Below the pieces are notes generated by a model. That model was not told the DNA's origin. It searched no databases and saw only the letters and a list, made by a program, of their open reading frames with translations. DNA of 64,000 nucleotides from VXLM01 sp965242665 (GTDB taxonomy: Bacteria; Chloroflexota; Dehalococcoidia; Lucifugimonadales; VXLM01), in contig OZ251484.1 of NCBI GenBank assembly GCA_965242665.1, positions 1,922,001 through 1,986,000 on the forward strand, written 5' to 3'. Made by a program: the position numbers and the translations under genes. Position 1 is the first letter of the stretch. Every line of letters starts with the position of its first letter. Below, piece after piece: positions 41,801 to 49,943 of this stretch.

Positions 41801-42916
41801 ATCACCATGGTCACTCGACACCATACCTGCCCAGACAAACAGTATGCGAATCTCGTCGTCGGTCACGCCGTCGACGAACCAGGGGAGAGTGGCTAGCGCC
41901 CTAGCTGACTCGAGATTACGATCCAAAACTCCCAGGGCGCCTAGATCGACCTGGGTTATATCACCGTCGGCGACCCATGGTAGACCTACTACCGTTCTTG
42001 CGAGATCGGGGTTGCGAGATGCGATATTGTATAGATGTTCCAGCGCCGAGTTCCTATTGTTGATGTTCGTGCCATTATTAGCGACCCATGGTAGATCCAT
42101 TACCATTCTTGCTACCTCAAGGTCATGAGATGCGATGCCGTTCAAGATGCCGGTTGTAAACACCACGTCGTCCTCAACCCATGGAAGATCCACCAACGTC
42201 CTTGCCATCTCAATGTCCCTGCGCGCAATGCTTCGCAGGGCGTAGAGTGCAGCCGTTCCAGAGTCGTGGAGTGCAACTGTTCCAAAATTGTCGATCACAT
42301 AGCCGGAAATCAACGGATTCCGTGCGATTGTCTCAGCGATCGCTGGATCTAGGACCCATAGATCGGTAATCAGGTCTGCAGGAAAGTAGATAGACGCGTC
42401 CGGGGGTTCTTTTCCCCATGGGATAATCGACTGGAGACACTCCCCGACGCAGATCCTAATGGAACGCTCCTCGTACCACGGGAGCATCTCGGCCAGGCGT
42501 GCGGCTGCCGTCTCCCTCGTAGTGGGGGTAGGGGTGCTGGTGGGCGGCACAGGCGTGGCGGTAGGTGTTGGGGGCGGTGTGCTAGTGGGCGGTACTGGTG
42601 TCGCGGTCGGTGTGGGTGACGTCGTAGCAGTAGGCACCGGTGTACTAGTGGGCGGTACTGGAGTGGCCGTTGGTGTTGGGGACGGCGTGTTTGTAGGCGG
42701 TATCGGCGTGGCGGTCGCGGTGGCAGTGGGAGACGGCGGCGTTGGGGTCGGATCGGGGGCGGGGGCTGCCAGCGGGGGCGGGTCTTCGGGCGCGGCGGTC
42801 GGGGTTGGCGGGAGGGGGTCGTCTCCGCAGGCGATCGCAGCGGCTGCGATGCCTACGGCGAATAGGCACGCCCAGAGGGTGGACGGATGTCTCAATGCGC
42901 TGCTTCCTCGTCTCAT
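38888..42916 (-). CDS. 1342-residue repeat lipoprotein with a metallopeptidase-like domain
   Basis: From the ATG at 42916. Signal peptide LWACLFAVGIAAAAIAC with lipobox cysteine, then a PT-rich stalk of about 110 residues. Residues about 150-850 consist of about 17 degenerate helical repeats of 35-40 residues, each with DxELAxxVAxLPWFTDDIT or a variant followed by LxxLxxIA. Then a domain with the gluzincin-like site VPHETAHYYF (H-E-x-x-H) and a downstream WFYEGMAQLIE glutamate. Two pre-peptidase C-terminal-type domains close the chain (DYDYFTFQA, DYDYFQFQA). It is probably an anchored protease displayed on a solenoid. The repeat region is A+T-richer than its neighbours. Confidence 0.75.
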   Translation of the reverse strand: MRRGSSALRHPSTLWACLFAVGIAAAAIACGDDPLPPTPTAAPEDPPPLAAPAPDPTPTPPSPTATATATPIPPTNTPSPTPTATPVPPTSTPVPTATTSPTPTATPVPPTSTPPPTPTATPVPPTSTPTPTTRETAAARLAEMLPWYEERSIRICVGECLQSIIPWGKEPPDASIYFPADLITDLWVLDPAIAETIARNPLISGYVIDNFGTVALHDSGTAALYALRSIARRDIEMARTLVDLPWVEDDVVFTTGILNGIASHDLEVARMVMDLPWVANNGTNINNRNSALEHLYNIASRNPDLARTVVGLPWVADGDITQVDLGALGVLDRNLESARALATLPWFVDGVTDDEIRILFVWAGMVSSDHGDPLEATRLVTGLPALEEMLAGITWFSDDEGRWEERNAIIVLSNIASNDQGLAKTVASLPWFTNDITEEELDALDAFKRLASTDADLAKMLAARPWFTDGVTPEETYALQSLRQLASNDAGLASLIANSPWFPVTVTDNQDDGISILSSIWSTSPELARTVANLPWFTEDITTEERQSLDSLYNIATEAADLAKTIAALPWFTDDITTGERLTIESLQRIATTDAELANMVADLPWFTDDITEDERWTLDTLYNIANTDTELATTVAGLPWFTDDITEDEHIALFYLGQIMPKDIELAKVLAALPWFTDGVTNEEMNILATLDIIVSRDANLAGVVVNLPWLTDGVTTYEREALHYLYNIVSTDMELASVVANLPWFTDGVTEEDWRAINALGSIANVDTRLAWNLATSLNNQESDLHFYTIQSLGYIASQTPDALGRLTSQPWYTDGLNDEESALVVALSGVARYNMNLYNELLRSHFIATSTVHLPMAGDVNIWIIQKDTFPLGENLLTIIEDTARISEDFMQVPFPTTDIILAVDTEIGGAHWRTHMTLPRNRWNMEVKSVPHETAHYYFYSHFGPPWFYEGMAQLIESFFNDLIGENMADRRNEVSMDMEYCTSDGRENIRHSEYIMEHFFRGWGPGGCTYNMGENFLFNIFYTIGEEAMSDAMRELYLSHREYLENRGQGQRATEEAIYRAFLKHTPPDKKEAFLDVYRRLHGGAFAFDKVPFDDDHADEAGLATRIVVGESVGGVLDYMFDYDYFTFQAEEWQKYRITVNHESLGFSSVTLYDPDGLTRGRWKSRTREATGPQMLWVAPSSDAYYFAVQNFGGKTGTYTLRITPVIPRGDDHGDTPATATSISLGEVIHGNVDDNFDYDYFQFQAIEGKNYRIVTMIGTLEYYHQHLYTSDGVRHDGSSRYPIVGYDWDSVWGMRQKSRRWTAPSSGPSYLAIDGAYGSTGSYIVTITPVDDDSDD

Positions 42917-42951
42917 TGCGTTCGGTCTGTGTCGGAATCCGAGTTCCGGAT

Positions 42952-42960
42952 ATTGTACCA
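42952..42960 (-). promoter_or_regulatory. Extended -10 upstream of the repeat lipoprotein
   Basis: Minus strand TGGTACAAT, a TACAAT with TG one base before it (extended -10). The ATG at 42916 lies 35 bases downstream. No -35 was found at the expected distance. Confidence 0.45.
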
Positions 42961-43038
42961 TATGCGGGGCGTTGGGATTTCGTCAATGCCCTATTTACGC
43001 CGGGCGCTCTCCGTGATACCGTTCGGTTGTTGCGCGCT

Positions 43039-44430
43039 ATGACCGATCAACTCGACTGGCAGGCGATAGACAAGTGGCTGATGGGCGAGGCCTTCATTGG
43101 CTCTCGCCTCGACGAGCATCTCTTCGAGATATGCGAACGCATCGGGCCGCGTTGGGCGGGCACGGCTGGCGACTTGGCGGCCGGCGAGTATATCGAGCGG
43201 CAGTTCCGCGAGATTGGAATGTCCAATCCTCGCAGGGAACCTTTCGATCTGAATGCGTGGGACTATTCCGTCTGCCGAGGGCGGGTGCTGGACGACGATA
43301 TGCCGGTTTCTCTCGTCCCGATGATTCATTGTCCGCCGATCGATATCCGCGCGCCGATTGTGGACGCGGGGTTTGGGATGCCGCATGAGATCGAGCGGCG
43401 CAAGGACGATCTTGTGGGCAGTATAGCGGTCATCGACGCTGGGGACGAGCCGTTCAGTCTGCCTGTTCCGATACCGGAGCGGCTGCGCGCTCTGGCGGGG
43501 GCCGGCTGCGTTGCCGCGGTCGCGGTCGAGCCGCGCGCCGGCGGACATATCGAGACCGTTCGCGCTACCGACAAGCGTTGGAACGCGCGGGCCGGCGATG
43601 TGCTTCCTCATCCTCTGCCGACGGTCCAAACCCATCGCGAGGACGGCGTGCGACTGAGGCGAGCGGAGGGCAAGACGCTCTCTCTGTGCGTCGAGAGCAG
43701 GGCGTTCGCCGCGCCTTGCTACAACACCATCGCGGAAATCCCCGGCGCCATGTGGCCTAACGAGTCGCTCGTGCTCGGAGCGCATCAGGATACGTATATG
43801 GGGTCGCCTGGTGCGGTGGACGACGGGTCGGGCTTGGTCGTTCTCTTGGAGATCGTGAGATTGCTCGCGGACGCGCGCCGGGAACTGGGCGTCCAGCCGG
43901 GTATGAGCATCCGCGCCTGTACGTGGAGCGGGGAGGAGCAGAACCACCAGGGCTCCGCCGCCTACGTGCGGCAGCATCACGGACCGGAGCCGCATCCGAG
44001 GCTCGTGGTGAACCTCGACGAGTTGGCGGCCGGTCCTATCAAGGGGGTCGTCCTGCAGTTTCCGCATCTGCGGGGACTCGTCCAGCGGACTCTGGACGAG
44101 CTGGGCGAGGGGCTGCGGTGCCATGTCATGCCGATGCTCGACCATATGAACGATGGCTTTTCGTTCGCCCGCAGCGCGATTCCGACCGCCATCATTTGGC
44201 GGTGGCGGTTCGTCGGGCGGCATCCGGACTCGATCTTCCGCGCGGAGCCGTGGGATACCGTGGACAAGGTGCGCGTCCGAGAACTCAAGGAGTACGTCGG
44301 CTTCCTCGCACGCGCGCTCCTGCGGCTGTCTCGCATTCCCCCGGCGGACTGGCCGCCGAACCCAGAGACGGTCGAGGGCGTGGAGGCGCGGCTGCGCCGG
44401 GAGATTGGGGCGGTGCAGCGGACGATGTGA
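43039..44430 (+). CDS. M28-family metallopeptidase
   Basis: 463 residues from the ATG at 43039; the longer reading is antisense to the repeat lipoprotein. M28 zinc ligands are all visible in order: GAHQDTYMGSPGAVDDGSG (His, then Asp of VDDGSG), WSGEEQNHQGS (catalytic EE), NLDEL and the late RHPDSIF histidine. An inserted domain lies between residues about 100-230 (the PA-like region). Aminopeptidase or carboxypeptidase that removes single residues. No signal peptide, so probably intracellular. Divergent from the repeat lipoprotein gene. Confidence 0.88.
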   Translation: MTDQLDWQAIDKWLMGEAFIGSRLDEHLFEICERIGPRWAGTAGDLAAGEYIERQFREIGMSNPRREPFDLNAWDYSVCRGRVLDDDMPVSLVPMIHCPPIDIRAPIVDAGFGMPHEIERRKDDLVGSIAVIDAGDEPFSLPVPIPERLRALAGAGCVAAVAVEPRAGGHIETVRATDKRWNARAGDVLPHPLPTVQTHREDGVRLRRAEGKTLSLCVESRAFAAPCYNTIAEIPGAMWPNESLVLGAHQDTYMGSPGAVDDGSGLVVLLEIVRLLADARRELGVQPGMSIRACTWSGEEQNHQGSAAYVRQHHGPEPHPRLVVNLDELAAGPIKGVVLQFPHLRGLVQRTLDELGEGLRCHVMPMLDHMNDGFSFARSAIPTAIIWRWRFVGRHPDSIFRAEPWDTVDKVRVRELKEYVGFLARALLRLSRIPPADWPPNPETVEGVEARLRREIGAVQRTM

Positions 44431-44452
44431 GCGGCGAGTCCGCGCTCAGTGC

Positions 44453-45865
44453 TCAGTCGTACATGCTGGGGTCATACGTATCGGGCGGGGTCACGCCGTA
44501 GAATATGGAGTATTCCGATATGACGACGCGTTCGCCGGCAATGACGCCCCGTACCGTGATTGAGTAGACGCCGGCTCCATGTTTGGATAGTAGATCGCTT
44601 ATGTCGGCTCTGAAGGAAAATCCCTTGCTATTCACTCTCCATGCCGACGCCGTGATCCACGGCACGATGATACGGGTGAATGAACGGCTCAACAAGCGGA
44701 GCTCCGAGTAGAATGGAGGGTCGCGGGGGCTCGGGGCTGACGCGTCCGCCGGAACCTCATATGGGTCTTTACACGTTATCCGCGTCAATGTGAACTCGTC
44801 CTCGTCATAGTACCAGTTCCCAGTCAGCGGCGCTCGCAGCGCAGCGATTAGAAGCCCGCTATCATAGCAATACGTATAGGACAGTTGGCCTCGGGTGAGG
44901 GTATGCGGCGGCTGGTCGTAATATATCTGCACGCCGAGGTCGTGTTCAAAGGTGAAACCTGCTCCGTTCTTCACAGTGCCCGACATCGACAGGATGCCGT
45001 TTTCGATAGAGGGCAGCCGACCGTACTCGACGTAATCCCCCTCGAAGTGCTGGACGGATCTAAAGTGGTAGCTATCCCACGCAAGGCCGATGTTGACCTT
45101 CTTGTGCCATGGGTCGAGAATGTTGTCGCGGTGGCCCGGGCTTTCCATGAAGACCTCCATGGTCACTTGGATCTCCTGCTTGACGCTGCTGATCGCGCGG
45201 TATCCGTCGGACGGTGTGACGCAGTAGTTAAACCCGCTTGCGTTTTCCCCATTGGACTGCTGCCCTCCTGCAAGGCTGTAGCGCATATGTGGCTTGAGTC
45301 CATCAACTCCCCAATGGCTCAAAAAGCAGTTCGCAAGAGACGATTCCGCGTGCAGCTGCGCCGCGATGTTGTCTCCGAGAACGACGGGATCAACTCCGGC
45401 CCTCGCTCGTTCGTCGTTGATGAGCTCCAGCATGTAGATCTTCAATTCGATGTGCCGTTCGCTGGGGCGAACTACCGCGGTGGGGGTAGGCGTCGGAGTG
45501 TTTGTTGGTGTAGCCGTAGGCAACGGTGTACTGGTCGGCGTGGCCGTTGGCAGCGGCGTACTGGTTGGGGTAGGCGTGGGAGTGAGAGTCGGTGTGAGTG
45601 TCGGTGTGGGTGTGTGAGTAGGCGTGGGTGTCGGTGTGGGCGTGTGAGTAGGCGTGGGTGTCGGTGTGGGCGTGTTTGTGGGTGTCGGTGTGTGAGTAGG
45701 TGTGAGTGTCGGCGTGAGTGTCGGTGTGGGCGTGTTTGTGGGTGTCGGTGTGTGAGTAGGTGTGAGTGTCGGCGTAGGCGTGTTTGTAGGAGGTGGGGTT
45801 AGGTCTCCGCAGGCGAAGGATAGAATGGCTACAGTAATTCCGGTCGCGATCCACGCTCTTGGCAT
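44453..45865 (-). CDS. CAP-domain (SCP/PR-1) lipoprotein with Thr/Pro stalk
   Basis: 470 residues from the ATG at 45865, preceded by GAGGAACG. Signal peptide ITVAILSFAC with a lipobox cysteine, then about 115 residues of TPTPTHTPTPTNTPT-type stalk encoded by highly repetitive DNA. The CAP domain follows (about 155-300): LINDERARAGVDPV, NGENASGFN and SPGHRDNILDPWHKKVNIGLAW. A beta-type C-terminal domain of about 150 residues closes it. CAP domains bind lipids or cleave peptides; no catalytic claim is made here. Converges with the M28 gene; 22 bases separate the stops. Confidence 0.82.
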   Translation of the reverse strand: MPRAWIATGITVAILSFACGDLTPPPTNTPTPTLTPTHTPTPTNTPTPTLTPTLTPTHTPTPTNTPTPTPTPTHTPTPTPTPTHTPTPTLTPTLTPTPTPTSTPLPTATPTSTPLPTATPTNTPTPTPTAVVRPSERHIELKIYMLELINDERARAGVDPVVLGDNIAAQLHAESSLANCFLSHWGVDGLKPHMRYSLAGGQQSNGENASGFNYCVTPSDGYRAISSVKQEIQVTMEVFMESPGHRDNILDPWHKKVNIGLAWDSYHFRSVQHFEGDYVEYGRLPSIENGILSMSGTVKNGAGFTFEHDLGVQIYYDQPPHTLTRGQLSYTYCYDSGLLIAALRAPLTGNWYYDEDEFTLTRITCKDPYEVPADASAPSPRDPPFYSELRLLSRSFTRIIVPWITASAWRVNSKGFSFRADISDLLSKHGAGVYSITVRGVIAGERVVISEYSIFYGVTPPDTYDPSMYD

Positions 45866-45934
45866 TTCGGACGTTCCTCTTTGTGGTGAGGAAGAAGGCA
45901 GCGGGGCCAACCCCACACTCGACAGGTTCAGTTT

Positions 45935-45963
45935 ATTCTAGCAGTGTAGTGACGAATTCACAA
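45935..45963 (-). promoter_or_regulatory. Promoter of the CAP lipoprotein gene
   Basis: Minus strand TTGTGA (45963-45958), 17-base spacer, TAGAAT (45940-45935). It lies 69 bases upstream of the ATG at 45865. Confidence 0.6.
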
Positions 45964-46056
45964 CAGGGCTTGCTGCGCGCGGCCTTCGGCTGGGGGTGCG
46001 ACGGATCTGGCGGGGTCACGCCATGGAATATCGACCATGTGTCCTAGGGATCGTCA

Positions 46057-46074
46057 TTCCCGCCTTCGTGGGAA
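46057..46074. repeat. Isolated TTCCCGC palindrome
   Basis: TTCCCGCCTTCGTGGGAA, inverted loop orientation relative to most copies, with one G-T wobble in the stem. Flanks GTCA on the left and TCTGGAGG on the right. No tandem array. Confidence 0.7.
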
Positions 46075-46143
46075 TCTGGAGGCAGATGTGTACGACCACC
46101 CCTGCACACCCAGAAGGCAAACGAACTCATCCCCCCCGCGCCC

Positions 46144-47979
46144 TCACTGTTTGACGAACGACAGCTCGACTAGCCCCTCCGAAAGCCATCCGTCCGCGCT
46201 GTCTCGCCATAGGACGACGGTGTATACTCCAGGCGCATCCAGTAAACTCCCCATGCTTGCCGAGAAACTGAATTTGTCGGACGTCTCGCTCCATCCGTTC
46301 GCTACGACATCGGTTCTCTCAAGACCGACATAGTAGGACCCGCCTCCAAGCGGCCTTAGGACTGCCGCCACCGGTTCGCCGCATTGCGTCGAAAACCCGC
46401 CTCCAGTACAGTAGCTGTCCATCAAGTCGATCTGTTCCGGCGTCTTGGGAGTAGGCGGAGGATCGTAGTAGATGGTTACTTTCTCCGCGATATCAACCCC
46501 GCCCGCAATCTTGGAAACGGAGAACGAGAGTACGCCGTTGGCTGATATGGACGGGCGCGCGTCCGCAGCCACGTCGCCGCCCTCGAAGTGCTGTACGTAC
46601 ACCACGCGCCTGCCGTTCGCCGCGATGCCGAGGTTCACCGCCCGATGACTGACGCCTAGTATAGTGTCACGATGCCCCCAGTCCGCGTGTGCGTCGTCGT
46701 ACATCATACCCCACTGTGCATCCTCGATCGCTTCACGAACCGCTGGAACGATGCAGTTGACGAGGAACGAGTCGCAGTTCCTCTCTGCCCACCGGCGGCT
46801 TGTCCAACCTGACGTGGCAACGTTCTCCGATACGTAGCTCGCGCCGCCGGTCTCCGAGTACACCATGTACGGCTTTCGTCCGTCCTGCCACCAGTGACCA
46901 AAGTAGTCGTGTGCAATCATGTCATTCGCGTGCATCTGCGCCGCCGGATTTGATCCCAACACCACGGGCGGTAGTCCGTGAGATTGCCGGTCATCGTTGA
47001 TGAGTGACAGAGCAAAGAGACGGAGTTCGTCATAGGTTGCGACGGCATCCGGGATTGGCGTGGCCGTGGGCAGTGGAGTACTGGTCGGAGTAGCCGTGGG
47101 CAGTGGAGTACTGGTCGGAGTAGCCGTAGGCGATGGCGGTGATGTTGTGTCCGCGGTGATGACGGCTTGGACGGTCGCCGCGATAGCGGCCTGCACCATT
47201 GCCTGCGTGTCGGGTGTAGGCGATGGCGGTGATGTTGTGTCCGCGGCGGTGACGGCTTGGACGGTCGCCGCGATAGCAGCCTGCACTATTGCCTGCGTGT
47301 CAGGTGTGGGCATGGGCTGCTGTTGGGATGCGCTGGCATTGCATATCTGATCCGTCCAGCTGTCCCCGTAGCGTTCCGACATCGGCACGTAGTCCTCTTG
47401 CGCTGGTCTGCGGAAGAACTCCCAGAATGCTTCGACCTCCGTCGGACAGGCGGCGAGTAGCCGATAGTCGTCCGTCGTCATGGTGAACGCGGACGGCAGT
47501 GACCCGCCGTGATAGCCCATGGCTGCCACGGTAGCTAGCATTGCCAGAACGAGCAGTCCGGTGGCCGGCCATTTGATCCAACTCCAGAAGCCGCGCCTTT
47601 TGGTTCTCCTAGAGATTGCCCTCGTCTGTTCGTCGGAGCGCCTACGGACAGAGCGGGGGGCCGGCGACGCCGGTGCTGTTGTCTGCGCCGGCTGTTCGAC
47701 CGAGGGCCGGCGATAAGGTTTGGGATTCCTGCAGCCATCTCGGCAGCGCTGACCAAGGGGGCCGAACACCAAGCAATCGGGACAAATGGGCGTGTCGCAG
47801 CTTCCGCAGCGGACATTCGTGGGCGTCCGCCTGTGCTTGGCGCAGTACATGGTAGGGGCCTGTTCTTCCCTCCCTTGCGTCTCCCTCCCTTGATTGCCCA
47901 GGCGTCGTCTGTCGCATTCGGCGCAGGTGCAGGCGGCTGGGTGCTTGCCGCGGAAGTAGTCACGGTCTGTTATGGGCAT
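46144..47979 (-). CDS. Membrane-anchored CAP-domain protein with N-terminal zinc finger
   Basis: 611 residues. The cytosolic N-terminus has CTCAEC and a B-box-like zinc finger MYCAKHRRTPTNVRCGSCDTP...CRDGC, then a basic stretch, one membrane helix (about residues 137-155, WPATGLLVLAMLATVAAMG), a duplicated AIVQAAIAATVQAV segment, a short PT-rich stalk and a CAP domain (LINDDRQSHGLPPV, VSENVATSGW, WGHRDTILGVSHRAVNLG). The C-terminal beta domain matches that of the CAP lipoprotein next to it (YYVGLERTDV...). The topology predicts the zinc finger inside and the CAP domain outside. 36 bases downstream of malate synthase. Confidence 0.75.
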   Translation of the reverse strand: MPITDRDYFRGKHPAACTCAECDRRRLGNQGRETQGREEQAPTMYCAKHRRTPTNVRCGSCDTPICPDCLVFGPLGQRCRDGCRNPKPYRRPSVEQPAQTTAPASPAPRSVRRRSDEQTRAISRRTKRRGFWSWIKWPATGLLVLAMLATVAAMGYHGGSLPSAFTMTTDDYRLLAACPTEVEAFWEFFRRPAQEDYVPMSERYGDSWTDQICNASASQQQPMPTPDTQAIVQAAIAATVQAVTAADTTSPPSPTPDTQAMVQAAIAATVQAVITADTTSPPSPTATPTSTPLPTATPTSTPLPTATPIPDAVATYDELRLFALSLINDDRQSHGLPPVVLGSNPAAQMHANDMIAHDYFGHWWQDGRKPYMVYSETGGASYVSENVATSGWTSRRWAERNCDSFLVNCIVPAVREAIEDAQWGMMYDDAHADWGHRDTILGVSHRAVNLGIAANGRRVVYVQHFEGGDVAADARPSISANGVLSFSVSKIAGGVDIAEKVTIYYDPPPTPKTPEQIDLMDSYCTGGGFSTQCGEPVAAVLRPLGGGSYYVGLERTDVVANGWSETSDKFSFSASMGSLLDAPGVYTVVLWRDSADGWLSEGLVELSFVKQ

Positions 47980-48015
47980 AGTAGCCTCTGCACGGCGTGA
48001 GTCGCAGATTCCGGA

Positions 48016-49725
48016 TCAGAAAGCGTCCTCTGCGGCGGCGATTGCTTCGAGGTCTGGGCGGCTGTAGGAGCCGAGGCTGCGGAAGTCGAACTCGGTGTAG
48101 TTCTTGACCCAGCGCATTCCGATCTTGCGCGCTTTGCGGTAGCGGGTTTCCGCCGCGGCGTAGAGCCGCTGGCGCTCATCGTTGCCCGGTTCGACTTCCG
48201 TCTTCAGGAGGCGCAGGATGTCTTCCGTCTCTGCGTCGAACAGCTGCTTTACGAGGGCGAAGTCGTGGATGGCTCCGGTCTCGGTGTCTGCGGCAGTGTG
48301 GATGATGCGTTGGGCGATTTGGGCGGCGGACATGCGTCCGGTGGCCAGGTCTTCCATCAGCGGCCCGTGCAGTCCCGGTTTTCCTGCGAGGCTGTCGATG
48401 CCCTTTGCGCCTCGTCCGTTCAGCCATCCTTCGATGTACTCGATTATCATGCGGACGTTGCGGCGTGTGCCCTCGACGGTGATTGGCCCGTCTGGGGCCT
48501 CGATGCGGATGGGGTAGTTGTCGGGGTTTGCCGCTTCTTGCGGCGGCGTCCATCCGGAGGCACGCAGGTTCTTGAACGGGTCTGCGGCGGTCTTCATGTG
48601 GAAGATGTGTGCGACCCATCCGCGCAAGAAGCCTTGTTGGGCTTCCCATTCCTTGTCCGCGGCGATCGAGGCTGCCGCGGCGGCGTTCACTTCGTCGTCG
48701 CGCGATGGGAGGGCGGTGGCCATGCCTCCGATCGGGACTGCGCCGTGTTTCAGGCAGACCGCTACGAGCCGCCGGAAGATCGTCGACAGAAAGTCGGTCG
48801 TCTTGATGTCCACGCCGAACCGATCCGGCCACACTTGGCTTGGGTCTGCCATGACGTATTCGAAGATGCTCGCCTTGAAGTCCCAACGCGCTGCGTTCAG
48901 TCCCGCCGCATAGGGGCCGAGCGCGTAGAGCATTTCCTCCATCTGGTACGCGGCAGGCAGGGACTCGACGAGGGGGATGGCGCGGATCACCCATTCGTTG
49001 GGGAGTCCGAGATGCTCTCTGCTGAAGTCGAAGAAGTCCTTCCAGAGGCCGGCTTCCTCGGCGGACTCCATCTTTGGCAGATAGAAGTACAATCCTTGTC
49101 CGCGCGCCATCTGGGCTCTTCCGGCGTGGAAGACGGTCAAGGCTGTGCCGAGTATTGCGGCGGACACGGGTTTCTGGTCTATCGTCATCTCGGGTTCGTC
49201 GAGGTGCAGTCCGCGCTCGCGGTGCATGAAGAAGGGCAGCTCTCCCTCTTGGATGGCGTAGCGCCGTCCGCGCGCTTCGTCTGTGTACTCCAACGTTCGC
49301 TCCACTGCGGCCAGTCGGTTGCGTGCGGCGGTCACTGTGTCGATGAGGCGGTGTCCGGCTGCGTCTTCGTCGTCGTCCAGGTCTCCGGCCGCGCGTTCTC
49401 CGCCGGGGCCGGGGTTCAATGCGTTGATGAACATATTCGTAATGGACGCGGGTCCGGTGATCTCGATTCCCGGTTGCTTGAGGTCGTCTGGTACTGGGGG
49501 CGCCTTCCAGTCCGTGGTCGTGGCCTTGGAGGGGGGCAGATGCCCCGGCATCACGCCGTCTTCGATTGCCTTCCTGATCGCCTCGGCGCGCGCGGCGCGG
49601 AAGCCGTGCACTCGCCCGGCGAACTTGTCGTGCGCCGCCGAGAAGTACTCCAAGAACTCTGGCGTGAAGATCTCGTCCGCGCCTTCGACGTCCGACCATT
49701 CGATTCGTTCGTTCGCCCCTGTCAC
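48016..49725 (-). CDS. aceB: Malate synthase
   Basis: 569 residues from a GTG at 49725, six bases after GGAGG. Malate synthase A pattern: TNMFINALNPGPGGERAAGDLDDDEDAAGH, then AGRAQMARGQGLYFYLPKMESAEEA, RAIPLVESLPAAYQMEEMLYALGPYAAGLNAARWD (catalytic acid region) and KSIFEYV-type helices. It condenses glyoxylate with acetyl-CoA to malate. No isocitrate lyase is in the window, so glyoxylate may come from other sources such as glycine or purine catabolism, which fits the sarcosine-oxidase-like genes nearby. Confidence 0.85.
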   Translation of the reverse strand: MTGANERIEWSDVEGADEIFTPEFLEYFSAAHDKFAGRVHGFRAARAEAIRKAIEDGVMPGHLPPSKATTTDWKAPPVPDDLKQPGIEITGPASITNMFINALNPGPGGERAAGDLDDDEDAAGHRLIDTVTAARNRLAAVERTLEYTDEARGRRYAIQEGELPFFMHRERGLHLDEPEMTIDQKPVSAAILGTALTVFHAGRAQMARGQGLYFYLPKMESAEEAGLWKDFFDFSREHLGLPNEWVIRAIPLVESLPAAYQMEEMLYALGPYAAGLNAARWDFKASIFEYVMADPSQVWPDRFGVDIKTTDFLSTIFRRLVAVCLKHGAVPIGGMATALPSRDDEVNAAAAASIAADKEWEAQQGFLRGWVAHIFHMKTAADPFKNLRASGWTPPQEAANPDNYPIRIEAPDGPITVEGTRRNVRMIIEYIEGWLNGRGAKGIDSLAGKPGLHGPLMEDLATGRMSAAQIAQRIIHTAADTETGAIHDFALVKQLFDAETEDILRLLKTEVEPGNDERQRLYAAAETRYRKARKIGMRWVKNYTEFDFRSLGSYSRPDLEAIAAAEDAF

Positions 49726-49943
49726 AGATGCCTCCAGTCGTTTCGATAGTGTCTATGCGAAAGAACATAGTACCACACAGCGCCTAGGCGCGTGTGCACG
49801 GGTGGGTGCTGCGAGGGGCGCTCGTGCGGAGCGCATTTGGAACCGGAGTAGGGGCGCTTCAACCTCCAATGCGTTTTCTCGCGCGTCTCCAATCCCGCCG
49901 GGCGCGCCCTGGTTTGCCGCGGCGCAGTCTGTGCGACCCAGGT

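Noticed and set aside
44885..45802. Plus-strand frame with Arg/Cys-Gly repeats
   Set aside because: Antisense to the CAP lipoprotein stalk; repetitive by design of the opposite strand and lacking a ribosome binding site.
48265..49749. Plus-strand 494-codon frame opposite malate synthase
   Set aside because: Malate synthase motifs are clear on the minus strand with a good start. The opposite frame has no recognisable motif.
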